DNA of 32,301 nucleotides from Oscillospiraceae bacterium (GCA_902789745.1 CADAPH010000022.1:1-32301), one strand, 5' to 3'. Positions 25,078 to 32,301 are shown, counted from the first letter of the stretch. Notes: generated by a model from the sequence alone, not told the origin. Numbers and translations are program-made.

Positions 25078-25525
25078 AGTGCAGCTCCTCGCCGTTGGTG
25101 CCGTACTCGTCGTTGCGGTAGAGCATCAGGACGTTCTGGATGACGATGCCGTAGGCCTGACCGTCATACTTGTATTCGCCGACCTCATCGGCCCAGTCGG
25201 GGGTGAAGGGGACGAGCTTGAGATTCTCATACTGTCCGTCGACGATCTGGCCCCAGCGGGTCTCGTTCAGGCCGAAGATCAGGTCGCCGTCTTTCTTTTC
25301 GTTGGCGGCCTGTACGGCGGCGGTATCGCCGGAGATGACCTCGTTGGTGTCCAGGCTGATGTTGAAGCCGGCCTTCTTGGCCTCTTCGACAAGCCAGGTC
25401 ACGCGCTCAGTAGAGTTGGAGTTGGAATAGATGCGGATCGTGTAATCCCCGTCTGCGGCAAAAGCGGCAGGAACCAGGGACAGCACCATCACAAGTACCA
25501 GTGCGATTGCGAGAAGCTTCTTCAT
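24902..25525 (-). pseudogene. Iron(III)-type ABC binding protein, N-terminal part with signal peptide
   Basis: Starts at the ATG at 25525 with AAGGAGG 7 bp upstream. A signal peptide (MKKLLAIALVLVMVLSLVPAAFA, cut before ADGDYT) leads into an extracellular solute-binding domain of the AfuA/IdiA type: IRIYSNSNSTERV, GDTAAVQAANEKKDGDLIFGLNE, AYGIVIQNVLMLYRNDEYG. After GEELHF (near 25073) the frame becomes unrelated Arg/His-rich sequence. No lipobox Cys is seen, which is unusual for a Gram-positive receptor. It is the first gene of the operon and has a consensus promoter. Confidence 0.85.
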
Positions 25526-25630
25526 GGTTTTTCCTCCTTGTTTTTTTTTCGGCGGCCGCAGCCGCCACGATACAAAAGCACCTCCCGTCCTGCGGGACAA
25601 AGGAGAATACTTCTGTTTTTTGCAGGAAAA

Positions 25631-25659
25631 ATTATACCGCGCTTTGTGCGTGATGTCAA
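25631..25659 (-). promoter_or_regulatory. Consensus sigma-A promoter of the iron(III)-type ABC operon
   Basis: On the minus strand: TTGACA (25654-25659), 17-bp spacer, TATAAT (25631-25636), a full consensus match. The leader of about 100 nt holds two small hairpins (GTCC-TGC-GGGAC near 25590-25605 and GGCGGC/GCCGCC at 25550-25565) before the ribosome site. No Fur-type box is evident. Confidence 0.9.
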
Positions 25660-25748
25660 TAATCCGCAAAAAAGTTCTTGAGCGCCCCGGGCTTTTTGTG
25701 GATAAACGACAGATGGCGCCGCAGCTTCACTTTCCGCTTTTCCTTCTT

Positions 25749-26819
25749 TTATACGTTCCTCCACAGCCGCACGACGCCCCGGTCGTTCAGCCTAATCAGC
25801 ACCATCGCGCCCAGCGGGAACAGCAGCATCCCGCCCACGCCGCCCACACGCCAGCCGATGTAGACGCTCAGAAGCGAGGCCAGCGGGTCAAGGCCGATCT
25901 GGTCGCCCAGGAGCTTGGCTTGGGCTGCGTTTCGCGTGAGCTCCGCAAGCCCCCAGGTCACGAGAAGGCCGAGCCCCCGCCGCGTCTCATGCAGGAGCAG
26001 ACAGTAAAGCGCCCAGGGCAGCAGCACCGCGCCCGTCCCGAAGACCGGCAGCGCGTCGACGAGCGCCGTCACAAGGGCGAGGATCGGCGCGGAGCGCACG
26101 CCCAGCAGCAGGAAGGCGGCCAGCAGCTCCAGAAAGCAGATCCCCATCAGCAGAAGCTGCGCGCGCATAAGCCCGCCGAAGCCGCTCTTGAGATCGGCGC
26201 CCAGACCCTCAAAGCGCCGCCGCAGGCTCTCCGGGAGCTGGGCCAGCAGAAAGGCGTTGACCGTCGGGAAGGACGCGGAGATAAAATAGGTGCCGAGGGC
26301 GGCGGTCACAAAAAACAGCAGGGTGTCCGGACTCGCCTGCGCTGTCCTGGACAGCAGCGGCACCAGAACGCGAGAAAGCTGCCCCGGAAGCTGGGCGGCG
26401 CTGTCCGCAAGGGCAGAGAGCACACTCTCGAGATACGCCGCCGCAGGCTCCGGCGCAGTCTGTATATGCGCCTCCAGGAGCGTTTGCAGCTCCCCCATCC
26501 GAAGACTCACCGCTTCCACAAGCTGCGGGAGGGCGCGGCTCAGCTCCGTCGCCGCCGAGACCGCACGGATCAGCAGCGCCGTAAGCCCCCAGAGCAGCAG
26601 CCCCAGCGCAGCGAGCGTACACAGTCCTGCTGCCGCACCCCTTTTCCAGCGGCGGCGCGTGAGAAAGCTCACCGCAGGCTCCAGCAGCGCCGCCAGCAGC
26701 CACGCCACCAGCAAGGGCGCGGTCCAGGGCAGCAGATACCGTCCCGCGAGAAACAGGACGCCCGCCCCGAGCATGAGTCCGAGCCCGAGCAGGATCGCCC
26801 GCGCCAGCTTCTCCGACAT
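25749..26819 (-). CDS. AI-2E family transporter, YtvI-like sporulation membrane protein
   Basis: 356-residue membrane protein with about eight hydrophobic segments: pairs at about 7-30 and 32-52, one at 62-88, then a soluble helical part (90-160), and segments near 165-185, 220-245, 248-280 and 310-345. VDALPVFGTGAVLLPWALY and the C-terminal GWRVGGVGGMLLFPLGAMVLI fit the YtvI branch of the AI-2E/PerM family, which is linked to sporulation. The role in transport is not established. It is a single gene; its stop is about 90 bp from the promoter of the ABC operon, and no clear terminator follows it. Confidence 0.85.
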   Translation of the reverse strand: MSEKLARAILLGLGLMLGAGVLFLAGRYLLPWTAPLLVAWLLAALLEPAVSFLTRRRWKRGAAAGLCTLAALGLLLWGLTALLIRAVSAATELSRALPQLVEAVSLRMGELQTLLEAHIQTAPEPAAAYLESVLSALADSAAQLPGQLSRVLVPLLSRTAQASPDTLLFFVTAALGTYFISASFPTVNAFLLAQLPESLRRRFEGLGADLKSGFGGLMRAQLLLMGICFLELLAAFLLLGVRSAPILALVTALVDALPVFGTGAVLLPWALYCLLLHETRRGLGLLVTWGLAELTRNAAQAKLLGDQIGLDPLASLLSVYIGWRVGGVGGMLLFPLGAMVLIRLNDRGVVRLWRNV

Positions 26820-26888
26820 ATCGCCGCCCCCCTTCCGAGTTGTATACGGTCAGTATAACCGGATGCGGGGCGAAGCAAACAGACAGAG

Positions 26889-26918
26889 AAAGTGGAGAGT
26901 GGTGTGCCTTCGGCACAA
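26889..26918. repeat. Partial copy of repeat family C
   Basis: AAGTGGAGAGTGG followed by TGTGCCTTCGGCACA shares the GTGGAG unit and the GTGCC/GGCAC hairpin of the full copy at 19396-19489. The other arm is missing. Confidence 0.6.
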
Positions 26919-26921
26919 AAT

Positions 26922-26949
26922 AAAAAATTCGCCCGGCGATTGCCGGGCG
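26922..26949 (-). terminator. Terminator downstream of the M14 carboxypeptidase gene
   Basis: A perfect 8-bp GC stem (26930-26937 with 26942-26949), loop of 4. On the minus strand it is followed by AATTTTTTATTTT. It lies about 90 bp after the M14 stop codon; the stretch between shows only a 15-codon open frame (27012-26965) without a ribosome site. Confidence 0.85.
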
Positions 26950-27037
26950 GAACAATATATAGATCCTTACTCCGCGATCCTCGCCAGCAGAACCGTCTCC
27001 TCGCCCCTGGCCATGCGCTGCTCACAATTTCAACTTT

Positions 27038-28315
27038 TCACGTGACCAGCGCGCCGTAGACGAGGATCGGGAGATTCTTCGCGTACAGCTTGTCAAAACC
27101 GGACAGAGGCAGGGGATTGTCGCCTGTTCCGGCCTCGACGGTGTAGCCGGGACGGTCAAAGGATTCAATGAACCAGTCCTTGTAGCCGGCGTTCGCGGAC
27201 TCTGCCTCGGGGTCTGTGAGCTGGTAGCCTGAGAGCTTTGCAAACAGCCGCCCGATTTTTTCTGCGCCCTCCGGCTCGCATTCGCCGTAGCGCCAGTAGA
27301 TCTCCTCGCCCTGCGTGTGCCAGCTGATCGTGAGGCGGGGCGAGAGCGCGAGGGTATAGTCGTACATCGCGCGGCTCTCCGGCGCGGAGAGGGGCGCGGA
27401 ACCCACATAATCCTTCGGCGCGGGGCCGCGCACCCCCTGGGTGTATTTGATTTCCTTCGCCTCCTGCCAGCCCGCGGGGTATTGAAGGTTCAGATCCGTA
27501 CCGCGGATATTGGCCTTCCAGCCCGAAGGGAAGGGAATATTCGGCCAGTCCCCGGCGATGTTTTCGGCACCCCGGTAAAATTCGCCCTGCCGCAGCTCCC
27601 CGGTGACGAGATCCAGCCCGTCGGGGTTGACTGCCGGGATCAGCGTGACGGACGCATAGCGCAGCAGTTCCTCCGCGCTCTGATCGTAAATCTTTTCCTT
27701 TTTTGTGTAAGCCTCGCACAGCTCCTCCGCAAATTTCAGCAGCAGCGGCGTGGTGATCCACTCGTTGGCGTGGTGCTCGGCGTTGTAGAGAACCCTGTTC
27801 TCTCCGCTTCCGAGGCGCAGAGAGCGGATCGGCTTTCCCATGACGCTCATCCCGATTTCCCCGGTCTCAAGAAAGGGGTAGCGCATTTTGAGCCCCTGGA
27901 GACAGAGCTCCACCAGCTTCGCGCTATAGGTGATCGTCGTCGGCACCACCTGAAAGGAGAGCGGGATCACCAGGCTCTCGCCAATCCGCAGATTTTCCGC
28001 CTCGGCCTCGGGGTTTGCAAGGAAGATCGCCTCTGTTGTCGTGCCGTACTGCTGCGCAAGCTTTGCGATCGTGTCGCCCTTTTCGATGCGGTGCAGCAGA
28101 CTGCCCGTGTACCACGGCAGCAGGGCGCGGTGTGTCTCGCGTCCCGCGACGCCGTCCGCAGAAATCCCCCGCGCGCTCTGAAACCGCCGCAGCGCCGCCT
28201 CGGTCAGCGGGCCGAAGATCCCGTCCGTCTCCAGTGTTCCGTCTCCTGCCCGGTTCAGGGCAAGCTGCAGCAGCTCTACCCCGGGCCCGGTGCTGCCCAT
28301 CCGCAGCAAACGCAT
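27038..28315 (-). CDS. Peptidoglycan-binding, LysM and M14 carboxypeptidase (gamma-D-glutamyl-meso-DAP peptidase I-like)
   Basis: 425 residues in three parts. Residues 5-65 form a PG_binding_1 domain, about 70-118 a LysM domain (HRIEKGDTIAKLAQQYG ... IGESLVIP), and about 125-425 an M14 zinc carboxypeptidase. Zinc ligands are His182, Glu185 (HHANEW) and His333 (SWHTQGE); Arg271 (RGTDLNLQYP) should bind substrate and Glu394 (YTVEAGTG) is the catalytic base. The layout matches Lysinibacillus endopeptidase I, which cuts gamma-D-Glu/meso-DAP bonds in cell-wall or spore cortex peptides. No signal peptide is visible, as in that protein. I chose the ATG at 28315, with GGAGGGG 5 bp upstream. It is divergent from the deacetylase gene, and both may act on the wall. 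Confidence 0.9.
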   Translation of the reverse strand: MRLLRMGSTGPGVELLQLALNRAGDGTLETDGIFGPLTEAALRRFQSARGISADGVAGRETHRALLPWYTGSLLHRIEKGDTIAKLAQQYGTTTEAIFLANPEAEAENLRIGESLVIPLSFQVVPTTITYSAKLVELCLQGLKMRYPFLETGEIGMSVMGKPIRSLRLGSGENRVLYNAEHHANEWITTPLLLKFAEELCEAYTKKEKIYDQSAEELLRYASVTLIPAVNPDGLDLVTGELRQGEFYRGAENIAGDWPNIPFPSGWKANIRGTDLNLQYPAGWQEAKEIKYTQGVRGPAPKDYVGSAPLSAPESRAMYDYTLALSPRLTISWHTQGEEIYWRYGECEPEGAEKIGRLFAKLSGYQLTDPEAESANAGYKDWFIESFDRPGYTVEAGTGDNPLPLSGFDKLYAKNLPILVYGALVT

Positions 28316-28380
28316 GGCATCCCCTCCATATCCTGGTTTCCTCAAATCCTATGTTGGCACCGGGAGATATATGCTTTTTC

Positions 28381-28409
28381 TGGACAGGCAATTTTCCGGA
28401 TGATATATT
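28381..28409 (+). promoter_or_regulatory. Promoter of the polysaccharide deacetylase gene
   Basis: TGGACA (28381-28386), 17-bp spacer, TATATT (28404-28409), about 30 bp before the start codon. Confidence 0.65.
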
Positions 28410-28440
28410 ATCAGGAGGAAATCGTTGCCAGGGGAGACTG

Positions 28441-29403
28441 ATGCCTGTGAAAAAAACGCTTATATCGTTTCTTCTTGCTGCGTTGTTCATCGTGCATTTT
28501 CCCGCCGCTTTCGCTTTGAAATCGGAATGCCGGATATGCACCAGAGGGCCGTCGGAGCTGATCTGGCCCTGTGGTCTGCCGTTCGAGGATCCGGGTTACC
28601 GCATTTACGGCCCCGACGGATCGGAGCGCGGCGGCCTCGTTCGGTCAGAGGGCGAGGTCTGTACCTGGCGGGTCGGAGACTATTCGCGGCGTTATGTTCT
28701 CATGGACGGGGAGAGGGAGCTTTCCTCGGCGGTGCTCACCGTACATGTGGTGCCGCAGAACCTGCCTGAAATCGCCGCGCCGCCAAAGGGGACGATCTGC
28801 CTGACCTTTGACGACGGGCCCTGCGAAAACACGGCAGAGGTTTTGGAGATTCTGGCAGAATACAACGTCAAGGCCTGCTTTTTCATTGTGGGATTCCAGC
28901 AGAAGTATCTCGACATCCTTCCCCGCATTGTCGCGGAAGGGCACACGCTGGGAATCCACTGCTATGACCACCGCGCTTACAGATGGCTGTATCAGAGCGC
29001 GGAAAACTATTTTTCGGATCTCATGCAGGTACAGCAGATCATTTATGACCGCACGGGGACTGTCGCACATGTTCTCCGCTTTCCCGGCGGCAGCCGGACG
29101 GCAAGCTTTTTGGCTTGGGCGCTGGAGGGCGGTTACCCGGAGTTCTACGGAAGGCTGGCCGATCTGGGTATCCGCGCATATGACTGGAATGTACAGCCGG
29201 AATCCGGGACAAAAACCACCGAGGGTACGATCATCGATTTCACACACCCCACGGAGCCCTATGAATACGCCGTCGTTCTTCAGCACGATACGCGGTACTT
29301 CAGCGTCAAGGCGCTGGAGCGGATGATCCAATGGGCGCTGAGCGAGGGCTACACCTTCGCCGCCCTGGACGCGAGCTTTCCGGAGATTCATTTTTACGAC
29401 TGA
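28441..29403 (+). CDS. Secreted polysaccharide deacetylase (NodB homology)
   Basis: 320 residues. An N-terminal hydrophobic segment (about 7-25) is a signal peptide or membrane anchor. Residues 30-108 form a small beta-rich part with four Cys (30, 33, 44, 74), perhaps a binding module. The NodB domain begins at ICLTFDDGP (119-127; Asp124/Asp125), then the metal-binding HCYDH (His173, His177), RFPGGSR (213-219) and LQHDTR (His282). It should remove acetyl groups from peptidoglycan GlcNAc/MurNAc or another surface glycan. The chosen ATG has GGGGAG 4 bp upstream; a longer open frame extends upstream but overlaps the divergent M14 gene and lacks a signal peptide. Substrate is not certain. Confidence 0.88.
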   Translation: MPVKKTLISFLLAALFIVHFPAAFALKSECRICTRGPSELIWPCGLPFEDPGYRIYGPDGSERGGLVRSEGEVCTWRVGDYSRRYVLMDGERELSSAVLTVHVVPQNLPEIAAPPKGTICLTFDDGPCENTAEVLEILAEYNVKACFFIVGFQQKYLDILPRIVAEGHTLGIHCYDHRAYRWLYQSAENYFSDLMQVQQIIYDRTGTVAHVLRFPGGSRTASFLAWALEGGYPEFYGRLADLGIRAYDWNVQPESGTKTTEGTIIDFTHPTEPYEYAVVLQHDTRYFSVKALERMIQWALSEGYTFAALDASFPEIHFYD

Positions 29404-29470
29404 TATAAACCGGAGAAAGCCAAACTGTAAAAATCTGGGAGATAGCGTTCCCGCTGGAGATCACGAGAAA

Positions 29471-29515
29471 GTAAAACAACCCGCCGGGTGGTGTCACTTG
29501 ACTTTACCCGGCGGG
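29471..29515 (-). terminator. Terminator after hicB
   Basis: A perfect 10-bp stem (29480-29489 with 29506-29515), 11 bp after the hicB stop. On the minus strand it is followed by TTGTTTTAC, a moderate U-rich tract. The plus-strand deacetylase transcript also runs into it, but without a U-tract. Confidence 0.7.
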
Positions 29516-29525
29516 ATGCACGCTC

Positions 29526-29867
29526 TTAATATCTGGCCTCAGCGTCGTTCTTGGTCAGCAGGTACAGGCAATACTGGTTCATGCTCACGCCCTGTTCTTT
29601 GGAGTGCTGGGCCAGAGAACGATGGAGGGCCTTGGGGATGCGGAGCTTGAATTGTCCGGAGTATTCCAGATCGGCAAGCGGTTCGGGAATCTCGATCCCC
29701 TCCTCCATAGCGGCCAGCAGCCATTCCCGCTTGGCGTCCTCCGCGTTCAGCGTGACCTCCGCCAGCGTACTGCCCACGGTAATGCAGCCGCGCAGCTCGG
29801 GATAAGAAGCCGCGTAGCCGCCTTCCGCCCGGTCGGGGATGATTTCCAGTTTATAGGGAAGTTTCAT
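29526..29867 (-). CDS. hicB: HicB family antitoxin
   Basis: 113 residues. The N-terminal half (LEIIPDRAEGGYAASYPELRGCITVGSTLAEVTLNA-type text, residues 7-42) is the partly degraded RNase H fold of HicB; the C-terminal part (KLRIPKALHRSLAQHSKEQGVSMNQYCLYLL) is a ribbon-helix-helix DNA-binding domain. HicB neutralises the HicA mRNA-cutting toxin and represses the operon. The ATG at 29867 has GAGGAA 5 bp upstream; a start 42 bp further up lies inside the hicA remnant. The upstream partner is truncated, so this may now be an orphan antitoxin. Confidence 0.88.
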   Translation of the reverse strand: MKLPYKLEIIPDRAEGGYAASYPELRGCITVGSTLAEVTLNAEDAKREWLLAAMEEGIEIPEPLADLEYSGQFKLRIPKALHRSLAQHSKEQGVSMNQYCLYLLTKNDAEARY

Positions 29868-29874
29868 GTATTCC

Positions 29875-30024
29875 TCAAGCGTTTTCACCGTTGTTCGCCT
29901 CGCTTTCAATGACTTCCTTCACCATCAGCACATAGACGGTTTTGATCGGCTCATGCGTCGGGATCGTGATGGGCATGCAGCCGGACTTGTGAAAGGTGCA
30001 GTGGCTGCTTCGCTTTATCGCCAT
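29875..30024 (-). pseudogene. hicA: 5'-truncated HicA toxin remnant
   Basis: A 49-codon frame ends 7 bp before hicB. RSSHCTFHKSGCMPITIPTHEPIK followed by a helix (VLMVKEVIESEA) matches the HicA pattern G-S-H then beta strands and the last helix; the His of SSH is the family's catalytic His. The first helix and strand (about 15-20 residues) are missing. The frame is open a little further upstream, but that sequence is the terminator hairpin at 30043-30073. No ribosome site precedes the Met. The match is from recall of the family pattern, so certainty is moderate. Confidence 0.55.
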
Positions 30025-30035
30025 GAAGTATCGCG

Positions 30036-30073
30036 AAAAGCCAAAAGCCGTGCCCCAGATTCGGGGTGCGGCT
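30036..30073 (-). terminator. Terminator of the 48-residue membrane protein gene
   Basis: AGCCG-x2-CCCC (30046-30056) pairs with GGGG-x2-CGGCT (30063-30073) and is followed on the minus strand by TTTTGGCTTTTCG. It begins 9 bp after the stop at 30083. Confidence 0.75.
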
Positions 30074-30082
30074 CTTGTGCGC

Positions 30083-30229
30083 TTATTGGAGAAAGCTGCG
30101 GAGGCGGAGAAGCTTGCCGCCGTTTACGATGTTGAGCACGCCGATGGTGATGCCGAAAACAAGGATCAGGATGCCGATTGCCAGATCCTGCGCGCCGGAG
30201 CGGGCCAGACGCCGATAGGTTCCTTCCAT
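30083..30229 (-). CDS. Small single-pass membrane protein, 48 residues
   Basis: A complete small gene. AAGGAG lies 7 bp before the ATG at 30229 and a terminator follows the TAA. The product has a basic start (MEGTYRRLARSG), one hydrophobic helix (LAIGILILVFGITIGVLNIV, residues 16-35), then GGKLLRLRSFL. I do not recognise a named family. The ribosome site, terminator and codon use support expression. It stands alone between ppdK and hicAB, with a hairpin (30254-30280) in its leader or at the end of the ppdK transcript. Confidence 0.75.
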   Translation of the reverse strand: MEGTYRRLARSGAQDLAIGILILVFGITIGVLNIVNGGKLLRLRSFLQ

Positions 30230-30253
30230 TTGGTTCACTCCTTTTTGTTAAAC

Positions 30254-30280
30254 AGCCGCGCCCCGGTTTGGGACGCGGCT
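30254..30280 (-). terminator. Hairpin between ppdK and the small membrane protein gene
   Basis: An 11-bp stem with one G-T pair (30254-30264 with 30270-30280). On the minus strand it is followed by GTTTAAC. It could end the ppdK transcript or sit in the leader of the small gene. Confidence 0.5.
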
Positions 30281-30297
30281 TTGATTGTACGCTTATA

Positions 30298-30417
30298 GCT
30301 TCCTCTCTGAGGGAGTCAGCGCAGTGTCTTTTGAGCGCTCAAAGAGACCTGCTATGACTCCTTCCGTCATCCGGCTTGCGGGAGACGCCGGATGCCACCT
30401 CCCTCAGAGAGGGAGGC
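30298..30417. repeat. Palindromic repeat family A, short copy
   Basis: 120 bp. The right 50 bp match 6204-6253 with one mismatch, and the centre TTTTGAGCGCTCAAA is shared. Compared with the long copy, the left arm lacks the ~40 bp between two TGAGGGAG direct repeats (6104-6111 and 6143-6150 in the long copy), as if they had recombined. It starts 5 bp after the ppdK stop, the same position and orientation as the long copy after its gene. Confidence 0.85.
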
Positions 30418-30422
30418 AAATC

Positions 30423-32301
30423 TTACTTCCGGTTCTCGCCGAAGGTCTTCTTGGCCTCTTCCCAGCCGGCGAGCAGGGACTTGAACCCGGCCTGGGCGAT
30501 GTCCTTGAGCTCGGCGCTGGCGTCAGCCGCGGCAGCCTGGAGCTTGTCGGCAGCGTCGGACAGGGCGGCCTTCGCGGCCTCAACCTTGTCGTTGACCTCA
30601 GCCTCGGCGGCCTTGATGGCCTCCTGCTGGGCCTTCTCGTCCTTGATCGCAGCCTGGGCGGCGGCGAGGCGGGCGATGGGAACGCGGAACGGGCTGCAGG
30701 ACACGTAGTCCAGACCGACCTTGTGGAAGAACTCGACAGAGGAGGGATCGCCGCCGTGCTCGCCGCAGACGCCGAGATGGATGTCGGGGCGGGTGGCGCG
30801 GCCCAGCTCGGCAGCCATCTTGACCAGCTTGCCGACGCCCTTCTGGTCGACGCGGGCGAAGGGATCGCTCTCGTAGATCTTGGCGTCGTAGTAGGAGCCG
30901 AGGAACTTGCCGGCGTCGTCACGGCTGAAGCCGAAGGTCATCTGGGTCAGGTCGTTGGTGCCGAAGGAGAAGAACTCGGCCTCGGTGGCGAGCTCGTCCG
31001 CGGTCAGGGCGGCGCGCGGGATCTCGATCATGGTGCCGACCAGGTACTTCATATCGACGCCGGCTTCCTTGATGAGCTCATCGGCGGCCTTGACGACCAC
31101 GTCCTTGACGAACTTGAGCTCCTTGACCTCGCCCACCAGCGGGATCATGATCTCAGGCTGGAGCTTCCACTCGGGGTGACGGGACTGAACAGCCAGCGCG
31201 GCCTTGATGACGGCGCGGGTCTGCATCTCGGCGATCTCGGGGAAGGTGACCGACAGGCGGCAGCCGCGGTGACCCATCATGGGGTTGAACTCATGCAGGC
31301 CGGAGATGATGTCCTTGATCTGCTGGACGGTCTTGCCCTGGGTCTTGGCGAGTTCCTCAATGTCGGCCTCCTCGGTGGGAACAAACTCATGGAGAGGGGG
31401 ATCCAGATAACGGATGGTGACGGGCATGCCCTGCATGGCCTCGTAGATGCCCTCAAAGTCGCCCTGCTGCATGGTCTCGAGCTTGGCAAGGGCGGCGACG
31501 CGCTCTTCCTTGGTGTCGGAGCAGATCATCTCGCGCAGGGCGGCGATACGGTCGCCCTCGAAGAACATATGCTCGGTACGGGTCAGGCCGATGCCCTGGG
31601 CGCCCAGCTCGACCGCCTTGGCGGCGTCGCGCGGGGTGTCGGCATTGGTGCGGACCTGGAGACGGCGGTACTTGTCGGCCCATGCCATGATGCGGCCGAA
31701 CTCGCCGGCGATGGAGGCGTCGACCGTGGGGATAAGGCCGTCGTAAATGTTGCCGGTGGAGCCGTCAATGGAGATGAAGTCGCCCTCGTGGAAGGTCTTG
31801 CCCGCGAGCTCGAACTTCTTGTTCTCCTCATCCATCTTGATATCGCCGCAGCCGGAGACGCAGCACTTGCCCATGCCGCGCGCGACGACGGCGGCGTGGC
31901 TGGTCATACCGCCGCGAACCGTCAGGATGCCCTGGGCGGCGGCCATGCCCTCGATATCCTCGGGGCTGGTCTCGAGACGGACCAGGACGACCTTTTCCTT
32001 CTTCGCGGCCCAGGCCTTGGCGTCCTCGGCGGAGAAGACGATCTTGCCGGCGCCGGCGCCGGGGGAGGCGCCCAGGCCCTTGCCGATGGGCGTGGCGGCC
32101 TTCAGAGCCTTCGCGTCAAACTGCGGATGGAGCAGGGTGTCGAGGTTGCGCGGCTCGATCATCAAGACGGCCTGCTTCTCGTCGATCATGCCCTCGTCCA
32201 CGAGGTCGCAGGCGATCTTGAGGGCGGCCTGCGCGGTGCGCTTGCCGTTGCGGCACTGGAGCATGTAGAGCTTGCCGTTTTCGACGGTGAACTCCATGTC
32301 C
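30423..32301 (-). CDS. ppdK: Pyruvate phosphate dikinase, C-terminal two thirds (5' end outside window)
   Basis: Interconverts pyruvate, ATP and phosphate with PEP, AMP and pyrophosphate; in anaerobes it serves glycolysis or gluconeogenesis. About 625 residues are visible; some 320 N-terminal residues (ATP-binding domain) lie past the window edge. The phosphohistidine domain has GGMTSHAAVVARGMGKCC (His codon at 31896-31898). The PEP/pyruvate barrel has GIGLTRTEHMFF, GTNDLTQMTFGFSRDD and LGVCGEHGGDP with the catalytic Cys. The family normally ends at RVPIARLAAAQAA. Here 73 more residues follow, rich in Ala, Lys, Glu and Asp, with strong helix or coiled-coil character and an end reading LLAGWEEAKKTFGENRK. 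The reading frame is continuous into this tail. Confidence 0.95.
   Translation of the reverse strand, partial: DMEFTVENGKLYMLQCRNGKRTAQAALKIACDLVDEGMIDEKQAVLMIEPRNLDTLLHPQFDAKALKAATPIGKGLGASPGAGAGKIVFSAEDAKAWAAKKEKVVLVRLETSPEDIEGMAAAQGILTVRGGMTSHAAVVARGMGKCCVSGCGDIKMDEENKKFELAGKTFHEGDFISIDGSTGNIYDGLIPTVDASIAGEFGRIMAWADKYRRLQVRTNADTPRDAAKAVELGAQGIGLTRTEHMFFEGDRIAALREMICSDTKEERVAALAKLETMQQGDFEGIYEAMQGMPVTIRYLDPPLHEFVPTEEADIEELAKTQGKTVQQIKDIISGLHEFNPMMGHRGCRLSVTFPEIAEMQTRAVIKAALAVQSRHPEWKLQPEIMIPLVGEVKELKFVKDVVVKAADELIKEAGVDMKYLVGTMIEIPRAALTADELATEAEFFSFGTNDLTQMTFGFSRDDAGKFLGSYYDAKIYESDPFARVDQKGVGKLVKMAAELGRATRPDIHLGVCGEHGGDPSSVEFFHKVGLDYVSCSPFRVPIARLAAAQAAIKDEKAQQEAIKAAEAEVNDKVEAAKAALSDAADKLQAAAADASAELKDIAQAGFKSLLAGWEEAKKTFGENRK

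Noticed and set aside
26965..27012. 15-codon frame after the M14 gene (MARGEETVLLARIAE)
   Set aside because: No ribosome site, and too short to judge; it could be the tail of a decayed gene but cannot be supported.
28330..28370. Sporulation sigma (E/K) promoter before the M14 gene
   Set aside because: A GCATATAT string is present, but no matching -35 at proper spacing could be defended.
28015..28440. N-terminal extension of the polysaccharide deacetylase by 142 residues
   Set aside because: It overlaps the divergent M14 gene and would put the signal peptide in the middle; the ATG at 28441 has a ribosome site and a promoter.

Overview
The window looks like chromosomal DNA of a GC-rich, strictly anaerobic, probably spore-forming Clostridia member, most like Oscillospiraceae (inference). 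Reasons: class III (oxygen-sensitive) ribonucleotide reductase with its radical-SAM activase, pyruvate phosphate dikinase, a YtvI-like sporulation membrane protein, a DAP-peptidoglycan carboxypeptidase of the spore/cell-wall type, sigma-A promoters and GGAGG ribosome sites, and palindromic intergenic repeats. No rRNA, tRNA, CRISPR array, integrase or phage gene was recognised.

Region 1 (139-12575, all minus strand): an arginine block read from right to left. It runs argG, argH, an M20D amidohydrolase, a polar amino acid ABC importer (binding protein, permease, ATPase), argF, carA, carB, with dapF fused in frame to the end of carB. It starts at a sigma-A promoter with an ArgR-like operator. 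The genes convert ornithine to arginine and make the carbamoyl phosphate needed; no argJ/C/B/D is present, so ornithine must come from elsewhere, possibly through the co-located importer and amidohydrolase. carA carries an apparent internal in-frame deletion and carB a one-base frameshift.

Region 2 (12642-16784): a DUF4349 lipoprotein (+), a trxB-yihY operon (-) behind a palindromic operator-like site, and a DUF975 membrane protein (+) with a clear promoter and terminator.

Region 3 (16793-20648): the nrdG-nrdD operon (-). NrdD ends in a fused glutaredoxin-like domain, and two NrdR-type boxes 42 bp apart lie upstream of nrdG. Two copies of a 137-139 bp inverted-repeat element flank the operon.

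Region 4 (20695-25659): an iron(III)/AfuA-type ABC operon (-): binding protein (with a frame break), ATPase with TOBE domain, fused double permease, HAD hydrolase, under a consensus promoter.

Region 5 (25749-29515): YtvI-like AI-2E family protein (-), a PG-binding/LysM/M14 carboxypeptidase (-), and a divergent secreted polysaccharide deacetylase (+): cell-envelope or spore functions.

Region 6 (29526-32301): a HicB antitoxin with a 5'-truncated HicA partner, a 48-residue membrane protein, and the 3' two thirds of ppdK, whose product has an unusual 73-residue alanine-rich helical tail. The ppdK 5' end is outside the window.

Three families of short palindromic repeats lie mostly just after stop codons. 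Three coding lesions (carA, carB, binding protein) could be real decay or assembly/consensus errors; raw reads would decide.
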